Of a stretch of DNA of 64,000 bases, positions 45,198 to 53,957 are shown in pieces. The notes below the pieces were generated by a model. The model searched no databases and was not told the origin of the DNA. It saw only the letters and a list, made by a program, of their open reading frames with translations. The position numbers were made by a program, and so were the translations under genes. Positions within the stretch are counted from its first letter, which is position 1; each line of letters begins with the position of its first letter. The stretch comes from WHSW01 sp963742205 (GTDB lineage: Bacteria; Actinomycetota; Thermoleophilia; Solirubrobacterales; 70-9): assembly GCA_963742205.1 (NCBI GenBank), contig CAVUKZ010000010.1, forward strand, positions 1 through 64,000. The letters run 5' to 3'.

Positions 45198-45940
45198 AGC
45201 TCTCGGTCGTGATGCCGGCCCACAACGAGGCCGGCTCGATCGCCGCGACGATGCGCAGCACGATCGAGGCCCTGGACGAAGCGGGGATCGAGCACGAGAT
45301 CCTGGTGATCGACGACGCGAGTGTCGATGGCACCGCGGCCGTGATCGACGAGGTCGCCGCCGACCACCCGCAGGTCCGCTGCCTGCGCTCGCACCACCCG
45401 CGCGGCTTCGGCTACACGGTGCGCTCGGGCCTGGAGCGCTTCAGCGGCGACGCCGTGGTGCTGATGATGGCCGACGGCTCCGACGACCCCGCGGACCTGG
45501 TCCGCTACCACCGGCTCCTCGAGCAGGGCTACGACTGCGTCTTTGGCTCGCGGTTTCTCCCCGAGTCGCGGATCTACGACTACCCGCGGCCAAAGCTGAT
45601 CCTCAACCGGCTGGCGAACTGGTTCATCCGGCTGCTCTTCCGCCACGGGTTCAACGACACCACGAACGCCTTCAAGGCCTACCGGCGCGAGGTCATCGAC
45701 ACCGTCCAGCCGCTGCTCTCCAACCACTTCAACCTCACGGTGGAGATCCCGCTGAAGGCGATCGTCCGCGGCCACAGCTTCGCCGTGATCCCCATCTCAT
45801 GGCGCAACCGGACCTCGGGCCAGAGCAAGCTCGCGATCCAGGAGATGGGCAGCCGCTACCTGTTCATCGTCCTCTACGTCTTCCTCGAGCACCACCTCAG
45901 CCGCGGCGACTACGTGCGCCACGAGCTGGACGAGGACTAA
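45194..45940 (+). CDS. GT2 transferase, polyprenyl-phosphate-sugar-synthase-like
   Basis: A 248-residue DPM1-like protein: LSVVMPAHNEAGSIAATMRS, ILVIDDASVDGTAAVIDEV, MMADGSDDPADLVRYHRLL (DxD equivalent), VFGSRFLPES and the terminal GQSKLAIQEMG. There are no membrane helices, as in soluble dolichyl/polyprenyl-phosphate mannose or glucose synthases. It would load a sugar on a lipid carrier, which the GT-C-like proteins nearby could use. It converges on them with overlapping stops. Confidence 0.85.
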   Translation: MKLSVVMPAHNEAGSIAATMRSTIEALDEAGIEHEILVIDDASVDGTAAVIDEVAADHPQVRCLRSHHPRGFGYTVRSGLERFSGDAVVLMMADGSDDPADLVRYHRLLEQGYDCVFGSRFLPESRIYDYPRPKLILNRLANWFIRLLFRHGFNDTTNAFKAYRREVIDTVQPLLSNHFNLTVEIPLKAIVRGHSFAVIPISWRNRTSGQSKLAIQEMGSRYLFIVLYVFLEHHLSRGDYVRHELDED

Positions 45941-47627
45941 GGGCTCGGCGGTCCGCAGACCTCCAGCGCGCCGGCCGCCGGGGGTTGCAGCTGCCACGGG
46001 ACGTCCGAGCGGTCAGGAGGGATCGCCAGCACGGCGGCGCGTCCGTCGGCGAGCTTGCCGAGATCGACGGGCGTCTCGGTGGTCGCGTACCGGCGCAGGC
46101 CGACGGCGGCGGGCGCCGAGCCGGCACCGCGCAGAATCACGCCACCGGGCGGCAGCGTCACGGGCGCCGCCCCCGCGCCGCTGTCGAGCGGCCGGCAGAG
46201 CCGCGCCTGGGCGGGTGAGAGCTTGGTCGGGTCAAGCCGCAGATCCAGGGCCGTGGCCAGCACCCGGTCGGCGCCCTGGCGGGCCGACTCCGGGGCCGAG
46301 GCGAGCTCGGTCTCGTCGTACGCGGGCGAGCCGAACTTGTCGCTGGCCGACAGGTAGCTGCCGGCGTCGAGCTGGTCGACCCACTGAAAGCCCGAGTTCT
46401 TCTGGGTCAGGTAGAGGCCCGGGGTCCACGGTGTCGGCGGCGATCTCGAGTCCGGCGAGGTCGCCGCGGACCACCGGGGTGAGGTTCTGGAGGTCGTGGT
46501 AGCCGTCGCGGAGCGCCACCAGGTTGCCGGCGACCGCGGCCAGGGAGCCGACGACGAAGAGGCCGATCACGGTGCGGCTCGGGCGCACGCCGCGCGCGAG
46601 CTCGGCGACCGCCATCAGCAGGAAGACCACCCCCAGGTACTGGTAGCGCGAGGTCTCGGCGCTGCGGAAGTAGCTCGCGTTGTAGGCGGTCAGGAGCCAG
46701 AAGACGACGCCGATGGCGAGCACGACCCACAGGCCGGGCGGCACCCGGCGCAGGGTGATGAGGCGCACGGCGGCGATCACCCCGAGCACCGCGAGCAGCG
46801 CCCGCCCCCACGCCAGCGCTCCGTCGTCCGGAGTGGCGAAGCCGAGCAGCGACGACACGGCCGCCGCGTAGCCGTCGAGGACGAACGCCGGCGACGTCGC
46901 GAGGTTGTCGAACGTGAACTGGTGCGGGCCGTTGTGACCCCAGCCGAGGTACCAGATCGCGTACAGAACGACGGGGACCAGCGGGCACCCAGAACCGTCG
47001 CCGCAGCTCCCCGTCGAGCGCGAGCTTCACCCCGACGCCGACGACGAACGCGAGCGCGATCGTCTGAAAGCACAGGCCGATGATCAGCAGCGCGCAGCAG
47101 AGCAGCGGGTCGCGCGGCCTGCCCCGCTCGAGCACGAGCAGCGCCGCGAGCCCGCATGCAACCGGGGCGAAGAATCCGACCTGGAACGGGGTCAGCAGGT
47201 CCTCGTAGGCCGCGCCCAAAAAGAGCAGCGGCAGCGTGCCGGCAAGTGCGAGCCAGGCGCCCACCCGGCGCCGCATCCACACGAACAGGAGCACGACCGA
47301 GACCAGAAAGACGAGGGTCGAGGCGATTGCGTACGGCGTCACCGAGCTCATCCCGAACGTCACCTGGATCGCCTTGTAGAGCGCGACCAGGAGCATCGAG
47401 GGATGGCCCGCGTGCGGCTGGAGGAAGACGTCGAAGCTGAGCCCACGGCGATGCAGGAGCAGGTCCCAGTCGTCGATGAAGAACGTCAGCCGCGAGCTGA
47501 GCACGATCAGGAGCACCCCCGCGGCCGCGGCCGCGAGCCCAAACAGGACCAGCGGCAGCCGCGGATCGTCGAGCCAGGCCGCGGCGCGCGCGGCGGGCGC
47601 GGGGGCGGACCGGGCGTCCGCGCTCAT
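45937..47627 (-). CDS. Polytopic GT-C-like membrane protein, third copy in the operon, two frame breaks
   Basis: Removing inserted bases near 46985 and 46423 gives exactly 563 codons. There are about ten membrane helices. After the first comes LTFFIDDWDLLLHR, with an acidic pair placed as in GT-C transferases; the family also shows FLGAAYEDLLTPFQVGFF, the IWYLGWG loop and SRYQYLGVVFLL. The extracytoplasmic C-terminal domain contains TETPVDLGKLADGRAAVLAI and PPDRSDVPWQL, and is shared with the two upstream paralogues. Proposed role: transfer of a sugar from a polyprenyl-phosphate donor outside the membrane. The ATG overlaps the preceding stop (ATGA). Confidence 0.7.
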
Positions 47628-49310
47628 GTCGCACCGCCGAGCCCGCAGACCGAGACGCGCCCGTGGCCGGCGAGCGAGAGCTGCCACGGCTGCTGCGAGA
47701 GGTCGGCGGGGATCGCCAGCCGGACCGGGTGGCCGGGCTCCAGCTTGCCGAGCTTGACCGGGAACTCCTCCGTGGCGTAGCGGCGGGCGGCGAGCGCGAC
47801 GGAGCCCGAATGCGGCTCGAGCTCGACGCCGCCCGGCGGCAGCGGGACCACCTGGGGCCCGGGCCCGACCGTGACCTCGGTGCAGGGGCCGACCCCCGCG
47901 GCATCGCCCTCGGCCGGCGTTGGCTTCACCCCGAGCGCCGCCGCGAACACCATGTCGGCCGCGACCCGCGCCTGCTCGTCGGCGCCGGCGAGCTCGGCGG
48001 GCGTGTACGCGGGCGAGCCGTAAGCATCGATCGCCGAGAAGTACGGCGCGGCGTCGACCGCCCCGAGGTAGTCGACGCCCGAGTTGTCCTCGGTGAGCTC
48101 GAAGTCCGGCGCGACCACGCCCCGCGTGAGCTCCAGCGCCGCGAGCCCGCCCTTCTCCTTCAGGGCGATCCCCGCGAGTCCGTTGGCGTTGTCGCGCAGG
48201 TAGGAGAAGTTGGCGAGGGTCGCGACCAGCGAGAGCACCAGGACCGTCCCGATCACCCAGCGCCGGACCGCCACGCCGCGGAACAGCTCGGCGGCGATCA
48301 GGATGATGAAGACGACCCCCATGTACTGGTAGCGCCCGGAGGTCGCCTGGCCGAAGAACGAGGCGTTGAGCCCGGTGAGCGACCAGAAGACGAGGCCCAT
48401 CGCGAGCACCGCCCAGAGGCGTCGCGAGAACGAGCGCCACCCGACCCTCCACACGCGCCAGACGAAGGCCGCGATCGCGATCACCAGCAGCGGCCGGCCC
48501 CAGTCCAGGGGCGTGATCGTCGCCTCGTCGCGGGGCACCGCCAGCCCGAGCAGCGTCGAGAGGCTCGAGCTGAAGCCGTCGCCGACGTAACCGGGAAGGG
48601 TCGAGAAGTTGTGGAAGGAGACGAAGTTCTGCGCCTCCCGGCCCCAGCCGAGGTACCAGATCATCCACAGGGCGGTCGGGATCACGACCACGAAGGCGCG
48701 CCGGAAGCGCTCCCTGGTCAGCGCCAGGTCGACGGTCGCCGCGACCACGAACGGGATCCCGACGTGCGAGCAGAACAGCCCGATCGCGAGCAGCGCGGTG
48801 GCGATGACGTCCCCCTTGCGGTCCTCGCGCTCGAGCGCGAGCAGCGCCCCGATCCCGCAGGCGACCGAGCCGAAGAAGCTGATCTGAAACGGGAAGAGCA
48901 GGTCATCCCACGCGGGCCCGAGGAAGAGCACGGGGAGGGCCGCCGCCAGCGCGAGCCACTCCCCCACGCGGCGGCGGACGTAGACCCACATGACGACGAC
49001 GCTGGCGAGGAAGACGAGGGTCGAGGCGATCTGAAACGGGGTCGGCGACTCGATCCCGAAGAGCGCGATCAGCAGCTTGTAGCTGGCGACCGGGAGGGCC
49101 AGCAGCTGCTCGACGAACGGGTCGAGATAGGTGTCGATCCCGGAGCCGCGGCGGTAGAGGATGAATGCCCACTCGTCGCGCCAGAACGTGAGGTCGGAGA
49201 GGAAGTTGAGCAGCACCCCGCCGGAGAGCGCGACGGCGGCGCAGAACAGCAGCGTCGCCGGCCGGGCGCCCGAGACTCTCGACGATCGAGGCGCGTGCGG
49301 CCGCGGTCAC
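47624..49310 (-). CDS. Polytopic GT-C-like membrane protein, second copy in the operon, one frame break
   Basis: GTG 49310 overlaps the GT2 stop (GTGA). An inserted base near 49265 separates VTAARASIVESLGRP-like N-terminal residues from the long frame; corrected length is 562 codons. Key parts: LTFWRDEWAFILYR (DE in the first loop), FLGPAWDDLLFPFQISFFGS, the MIWYLGWG loop, LDWGRPLLVIAIAAFVW, SGRYQYMGVVFIILIAAELF, then an exported domain with EEFPVKLGKLEPGHPVRLAI and PADLSQQPWQLSL. The shared motifs and order with its neighbours show tandem duplication. Confidence 0.72.
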
Positions 49311-50056
49311 GGACTGAACTTGCGCGATGGCAGCACCCGGGTTCGGTGCATGATCAGCCTCCCCGCCGCCCACAGGGTCTTGACCCCGTAGACCGTGGAG
49401 ACCCAGGGGCCGACCGACGACGCCTCGGCGAAGTAGCGCGTCCGCGCCGGGACCTCCGCGATCCGGAAGCCGAAGTACGAGGCCTGCATCAAAAGCTCGG
49501 AGTCGAAGACGAAATCGATCGAGTTGCGCAGGAACGGGACGGTGAGCAGCAGGTCGCGGCTGTAGGCCCGATAGCCCGTGTGCAGGTCGGTGAGCTGGGT
49601 GCCGAGGACGCCGTTCTCGACCGTGGTCAGGGCGCGGTTGGCGACCCGCTTGTAGAGCGGCATCCCGGCGGCTCGGGCCGCGCCGCGCTCGGCCATCCGC
49701 GTGCCGAGCACGAGGTCCGCGGCGCCCTCCGCGATCGGGGCGATCAGCTTCGGGATCAGGATCGGCTCGTACTGGCCGTCGGGGTGCAGCATCACCACGA
49801 TCTCGGCCCCGCGCTGAAGCGCCTCGAGGTAACACGTCTTCTGGTTGCCGCCGTAGCCGACGTTGTGCGGGTGCCAGACCACGTGAACGCCGAGCTCGCG
49901 CGCGATCGTGAGCGTCTCGTCCGTGGAGCGGTCGTCGACGAGGATGATCTCGTCGACCCAGTCACGCGGGATCGCGGCGACGGTCGTCTTCAGCGTCCTC
50001 GCCGCGTTCAGCGCCGGCATCACGACCACCGTCTTGGGGCGCGCGAGCTCAGCCAC
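49307..50056 (-). CDS. GT2 transferase, DPM1/GtrB-like
   Basis: A 249-residue GT2: VVVMPALNAARTLKTTVAAI, EIILVDDRSTDETLTIAREL, HNVGYGGNQKTCYLEALQRG, VMLHPDGQYEPILI, VLGTRMAERGAARA and LTDLHTGYRAYSR. This is the dolichyl/polyprenyl-phosphate glucose or mannose synthase pattern. It sits between a methyltransferase (8-base overlap) and a GT-C-like gene (GTGA), strong evidence for one pathway in which it makes the lipid-linked donor. Confidence 0.88.
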   Translation of the reverse strand: MAELARPKTVVVMPALNAARTLKTTVAAIPRDWVDEIILVDDRSTDETLTIARELGVHVVWHPHNVGYGGNQKTCYLEALQRGAEIVVMLHPDGQYEPILIPKLIAPIAEGAADLVLGTRMAERGAARAAGMPLYKRVANRALTTVENGVLGTQLTDLHTGYRAYSRDLLLTVPFLRNSIDFVFDSELLMQASYFGFRIAEVPARTRYFAEASSVGPWVSTVYGVKTLWAAGRLIMHRTRVLPSRKFSP

Positions 50057-51002
50057 GGCGGGCCTCCACGTAGACGGTGCCCCCGCGACGCAAGCCGGCC
50101 TCGACCAGGGCGCACGCCGCCGCCGGGACGAGCGCGACCGCGGCGGCGGCGAGCGTCGCCAGCCGCCGGCCGCCCGACATCGGGCGGCGGCGAGCGTCCG
50201 GCCGGCGGATCGCGTCGTAGAGGTCGGGATGGCCGGGAAGCAGCCCGACGAGCCCGTGCAGCCAGCCGAAGACGACCTGGCCCCCGCGCAGGTAGCTCAC
50301 CCGCTCCACGCGCGTGCCCAGCGCCCGCAGACGCGCCAACAGCGCGGGGGCCGGGACGTGGACGAGGTGCAGCGGCAGATCGAGGTGCAGCCACCGGTCG
50401 CCGAAGGCGCGCGCCTGCAGGCTCGCGGGATTCGGCATCGCGACGACGATCGCGCCGCCCGGCGCCAGCAGGTCGATCGCGCGCCCGAGCTCCGCGCCCG
50501 CATCGCGCAGATGCTCGAGCGAGTGCCAGAGCACGACCGCCGCGTAGGGCGGCTCGAGGTCGGCCAGCTCCCCGGCGATCACGTCCGGGCGCTGGGACTC
50601 GCGCTCGAGCCCGGTCGCCGGGCGCCCGCGCGCGGCGAGCGCGTCGAGCAGCGAGCCGTCGCCCGACCCGACGTCGAGCACCCGCCCCGCGGGAGCGATC
50701 TCGTCGAGGCGGCCGGCGAGCCGGGCGCGCAGCCGACTGAGCAGCTGGTCGCCGAGGCCGGAGAAGCGTCCTGATCCGGGCCGATACCACGATCCGTAGG
50801 CGCGATCGAGCTCGGCGTCCGTCGGCTGCGGCCACGTCGTCTGGGAGCCACAGCTCGCGCACGGCACGCGTCCCGCCGGGTGCGGAGCGGCCGGATCGAT
50901 TGCGGCCCCGCACCAAGCGCACGCAGCCGCCGTGGCGGAGGTGCCTCCCGTCCCATCTGGCGTGGCAGCTCCGCCGATCACTGAAGCGGGGGTGGATATC
51001 AC
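50049..51002 (-). CDS. Methyltransferase with N-terminal zinc ribbon
   Basis: About 317 residues. An N-terminal ribbon CAWCGAAIDP...CASCG precedes the SAM-binding motif I GRVLDVGSGDGSLLDALAAR, then VLWHSLEHLRDAGAELGRAI, LLAPGGAIVVAMPNP and WLHLDLPLHLVHV. The last 60 residues form one or two membrane helices (LATLAAAAVALVPAAACALV). Sugar C-methyltransferases and phospholipid-type methyltransferases share this layout. GTG 51002 has GGAGGGG 8 bases upstream. Confidence 0.8.
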   Translation of the reverse strand: MISTPASVIGGAATPDGTGGTSATAAACAWCGAAIDPAAPHPAGRVPCASCGSQTTWPQPTDAELDRAYGSWYRPGSGRFSGLGDQLLSRLRARLAGRLDEIAPAGRVLDVGSGDGSLLDALAARGRPATGLERESQRPDVIAGELADLEPPYAAVVLWHSLEHLRDAGAELGRAIDLLAPGGAIVVAMPNPASLQARAFGDRWLHLDLPLHLVHVPAPALLARLRALGTRVERVSYLRGGQVVFGWLHGLVGLLPGHPDLYDAIRRPDARRRPMSGGRRLATLAAAAVALVPAAACALVEAGLRRGGTVYVEARRG

Positions 51003-51024
51003 GACGGCGTCCCCTCCCGCCGCC

Positions 51025-52735
51025 TCATCCCGCCGCCCCCGGGGTCTCACACACCTGGACCTCACCGCGGCCGGAGAGCTGGACCTGCCATGGGACGTCC
51101 GAACGGTCGGGCGGGATCGTGATCGAGACCGGCCTGCCGCCGACCTCGCCCGCGCCGACGGGGAACGACTCCGTCGCGAAGCGGCGCAGCCGCATGTCGG
51201 CGCGCGCCGCACCGCTCCCGGTGATCGTCAGGGTGCCCGGACCGACCTCGATCGGCGCTGACGCCGCGCCCGCGTCGATGTCCTGGCAGGCGGCCCCGGC
51301 GGGTGCCCTGGCCGCCGGACTCACCCGGAGGCCGAGCGCGCTGGCCAGCACGCGGTCGGCCGCCGCCCGGGCATCCTCGGGAGCGGCGGCGATCTCGTCC
51401 GGCGTGTCGGCGGGCGAGCCGTAGTCGTCGACCGCCGTCAGGTAGTTGGCCGCGGCGACGTGGACGTAGGGCGTGCCGGCGATGCCGTTCGTGAGCACGA
51501 AGCCGGGCTCGACCGTGTCGCGGGCGATCTCCACCGCGCCGAGGTCGGCCTTGATGAGGTCGCTGATCTGCACGTAGGTCGCCGAGGACTGATCCAGGAA
51601 GTTCAGGTTGCTGGTCACGGCCAGCGCCACAGCGGCGATGCCGGCCCCGATCGCGACGCGCGAGGCGCGGAGCCCGCGCACGAGCTCGGCGGTGACCATG
51701 AGGATGAAGATCCCGCTGACGTACTGATAGCGGCTGGCGGGAGCCTCGCGCCCGGGGCTGAGATTGAACCCGGCCAGGACCCAGAACGAGAGCGCGATCG
51801 CACCGGTGACCCAAAGCCACCGGGGCACTCGGCCGAGCCGATGGATGCGAATGCCCGCGAGCACCAGCGCCAGCGCCGCGAGCGGCCGCCCCCAGTCGAG
51901 CGAGCCGACGCCCGCCTCGTCGCGGGGCGTGGCGAGGCCGAACAGGGACGAGATCCCGGCGGCGATGCTGTCGAACACGTACTTGGGGACCGCCGCGAGG
52001 TTCGCGAGCGAGGCGTTGTTCTCGGCCGTATGCCCCCAGCCGAGATACCAGAGCCCAAACAACCCCAGGGGGACGACGACGATGTAGGCCCGGCGTCGCC
52101 AGCCGGGCGCGGTGATCAGCGCGACCGCGGCGCCGACCGCAAACGGGATCCCGAGGCTGGAGAACGCGATCGACAGGACGAGCAGCAGGCAGGCGACGAC
52201 GTCGGCCGCGCGGGTCTCACGCCGAAGCGCGATCAGCGTCCCGAGCCCGGCCGCCATCGAACCGAAGTAGCCGATCTGGAACTGCCACAGAAGGTCCTCC
52301 CACGCAGCGCCCAGGAAGAGCACCAGCACGGTGGCGGCCGAGCGCGTACCAGTCGCCGGCTCGCCGCCGCAGCCACGCGAACAGGAGCACGGCGCTGGTG
52401 AGGAAGGTGAAGGTCGATGCGACCTGGAACGGTCGCGCCGAGTCCATGCCGAAGAGCGCCAGCAGGGCCTTGTAGATGAGCACCGGGACGACGACGATGT
52501 GCTCGTTGTGCGGGTCGAACACGGAGTGGGCGTTGAAGCCCGGCCGGTAGAGGAGGATCTCCCAGTCGTCGAGCAGGAAGGTGATCTCGCGCGTGTAGGC
52601 GAGCAGCACGGCCGCCGAGGCGAAGACCGCGGCGGCAAGGAAGAGCACCGCCGGCTCACGAAGCCAAGCGAATCGTGCCCCGGCGGCGAACCGCTCGCGC
52701 GCCGGCGGCGTTTGCGCTGCGCGTGCGGTCGCCAC
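51025..52735 (-). CDS. Polytopic GT-C-like membrane protein, first copy in the operon, one frame break
   Basis: The first gene of the operon. GTG 52735 follows TAGATT by 7 bases. An inserted base near 52345 divides it; corrected length is 570 codons. The first extracytoplasmic loop has ITFLLDDWEILLYRPGF; further parts are VLFLGAAWEDLLWQFQIGYF, LWYLGWGH, LDWGRPLAALALVLAG and ASRYQYVSGIFILMVTAELV. The exported C-terminal domain has TESFPVGAGEVGGRPVSITI and PPDRSDVPWQVQL. Acidic-pair position and overall topology fit GT-C transferases, but no database support was available to me. Confidence 0.72.
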
Positions 52736-52756
52736 GGCGGGGAATCTAGAGGTACG

Positions 52757-52779
52757 AGGGCCCGCAACCCGCGGGCCCT
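52757..52779. other. Strong hairpin in a divergent promoter region
   Basis: A perfect 9-base stem AGGGCCCGC/GCGGGCCCT with loop AACCC lies between the divergent GT-C-like and epimerase genes, about 9 bases upstream of the GT-C gene's -10 element. On the plus strand TGCGCTGTTTT follows, so it could end a short transcript or hold a protein. Confidence 0.45.
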
Positions 52780-52859
52780 TGCGCTGTTTTGGATTGCAAG
52801 CAGCCACTAACATCGGGCGCTACGCGGACGGGCGCCTGCCTGTCCGCTTTCCTTTGACC

Positions 52860-53936
52860 ATGCCAGCGATCGCGATAGTCACCGGTTCGGGCGGTTTGAT
52901 CGGCTCGGAATCCGTCCGCAGCCTCTTCTCCCAGGGTCTCGACGTGGTCGGGATCGAGAACGACATGCGCAGCGCGTTCTTCGGCCCGGAGGCCTCGACC
53001 GCGCCGGTGACCGAGGCGCTCAAGCGCGCCTATCCCGAGTTCCGCTCGCACGCGCTCGACATCCGCGACGCCGGCGCGGTCGAGCGGCTGTTCGCGGAGC
53101 ACGCCGGGTCGATCGAGGTCGTCGTCCACACCGCCGCCCAGCCCTCGCACGACTGGGCCGCGCGCGAGCCCCAGACCGACTTCGGCGTCAACGCCAACGG
53201 GACCCTCAACCTGCTCGAGGCCGCCCGGGCGCACTGCCCGGACTCGCCGTTCATCTTCTGCTCGACCAACAAGGTCTACGGCGACACGCCAAACCGGCTG
53301 CCGCTCCAGGACCTGCCGTCCCGGCTGGAGCTGCCCGAGGACCACCGCTACTACCGGGGCATCGACACGACGATGTCGATCGATCTCTCGACGCATTCGC
53401 TGTTCGGCGTCTCGAAGACCGCGGCCGACCTGCTGGTCCAGGAGTACGGGCGCTACTTCGACATGCCGACGGTCTGCTTCCGCGGCGGCTGCCTCACCGG
53501 CCCCCAGCACGCCGGCGCGAAGCTCCACGGCTTCCTCGCCTACCTGATGAAGTGCGTCGTCACCGGGACGCCGTACACCGTCTTCGGCTACGAGGGCAAG
53601 CAGGTGCGCGACAACATCCACAGCGCCGACCTCGCGGCCGCGTTCGATGCCTACCGCGCGAACCCGCGGCCCGCGGCGGTCTACAACATCGGCGGCGGAC
53701 GGCGTTCGAACTGCTCGATGCTCGAGGCGATCGAGGCCTGCGAGCGGATCGCCGGCCGCGAGCTCGAGTGGGAGATGGGCCCGGAGCCGCGGATCGGCGA
53801 TCACCGCTGGTGGATCTCCGACCTCGGCCAGTTCGAGGCCGATTACCCGGATTGGTCGATCCGCTACGGAATCGAGGAGATCCTGACCGAGATGTACGAG
53901 CAGAACCTCGAGCGCTGGATGGCGACCGTCGGCTGA
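52860..53936 (+). CDS. NAD-dependent epimerase/dehydratase-like protein with Phe in place of the catalytic Tyr
   Basis: A 358-residue extended SDR similar to CDP-paratose/tyvelose epimerases: VTGSGGLIGSESVRSLFSQG, FIFCSTNKVYGDTPN, then HSLFGVSKTAADLLVQEYGR, FRGGCLTGPQHAGAKLHGFL and GKQVRDNIHSADLAAAF. In YxxxK the Tyr position is Phe (LFGVSK, codon TTC), while Lys and the upstream STNK are kept. I recall the same Phe in related proteins, so it may mark a subfamily with altered chemistry. It precedes the ABC exporter by 21 bases. Confidence 0.85.
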   Translation: MPAIAIVTGSGGLIGSESVRSLFSQGLDVVGIENDMRSAFFGPEASTAPVTEALKRAYPEFRSHALDIRDAGAVERLFAEHAGSIEVVVHTAAQPSHDWAAREPQTDFGVNANGTLNLLEAARAHCPDSPFIFCSTNKVYGDTPNRLPLQDLPSRLELPEDHRYYRGIDTTMSIDLSTHSLFGVSKTAADLLVQEYGRYFDMPTVCFRGGCLTGPQHAGAKLHGFLAYLMKCVVTGTPYTVFGYEGKQVRDNIHSADLAAAFDAYRANPRPAAVYNIGGGRRSNCSMLEAIEACERIAGRELEWEMGPEPRIGDHRWWISDLGQFEADYPDWSIRYGIEEILTEMYEQNLERWMATVG

Positions 53937-53957
53937 GCGCGACCGGCGTTCGCGCTG

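Noticed and set aside
47663..50740. Plus-strand frame of over 1000 codons through the GT-C operon
   Set aside because: Its composition is low-complexity Arg/Glu/Asp/Gly, as expected for antisense of GC-rich membrane-protein genes. The minus-strand genes have clear motifs and coupled junctions.
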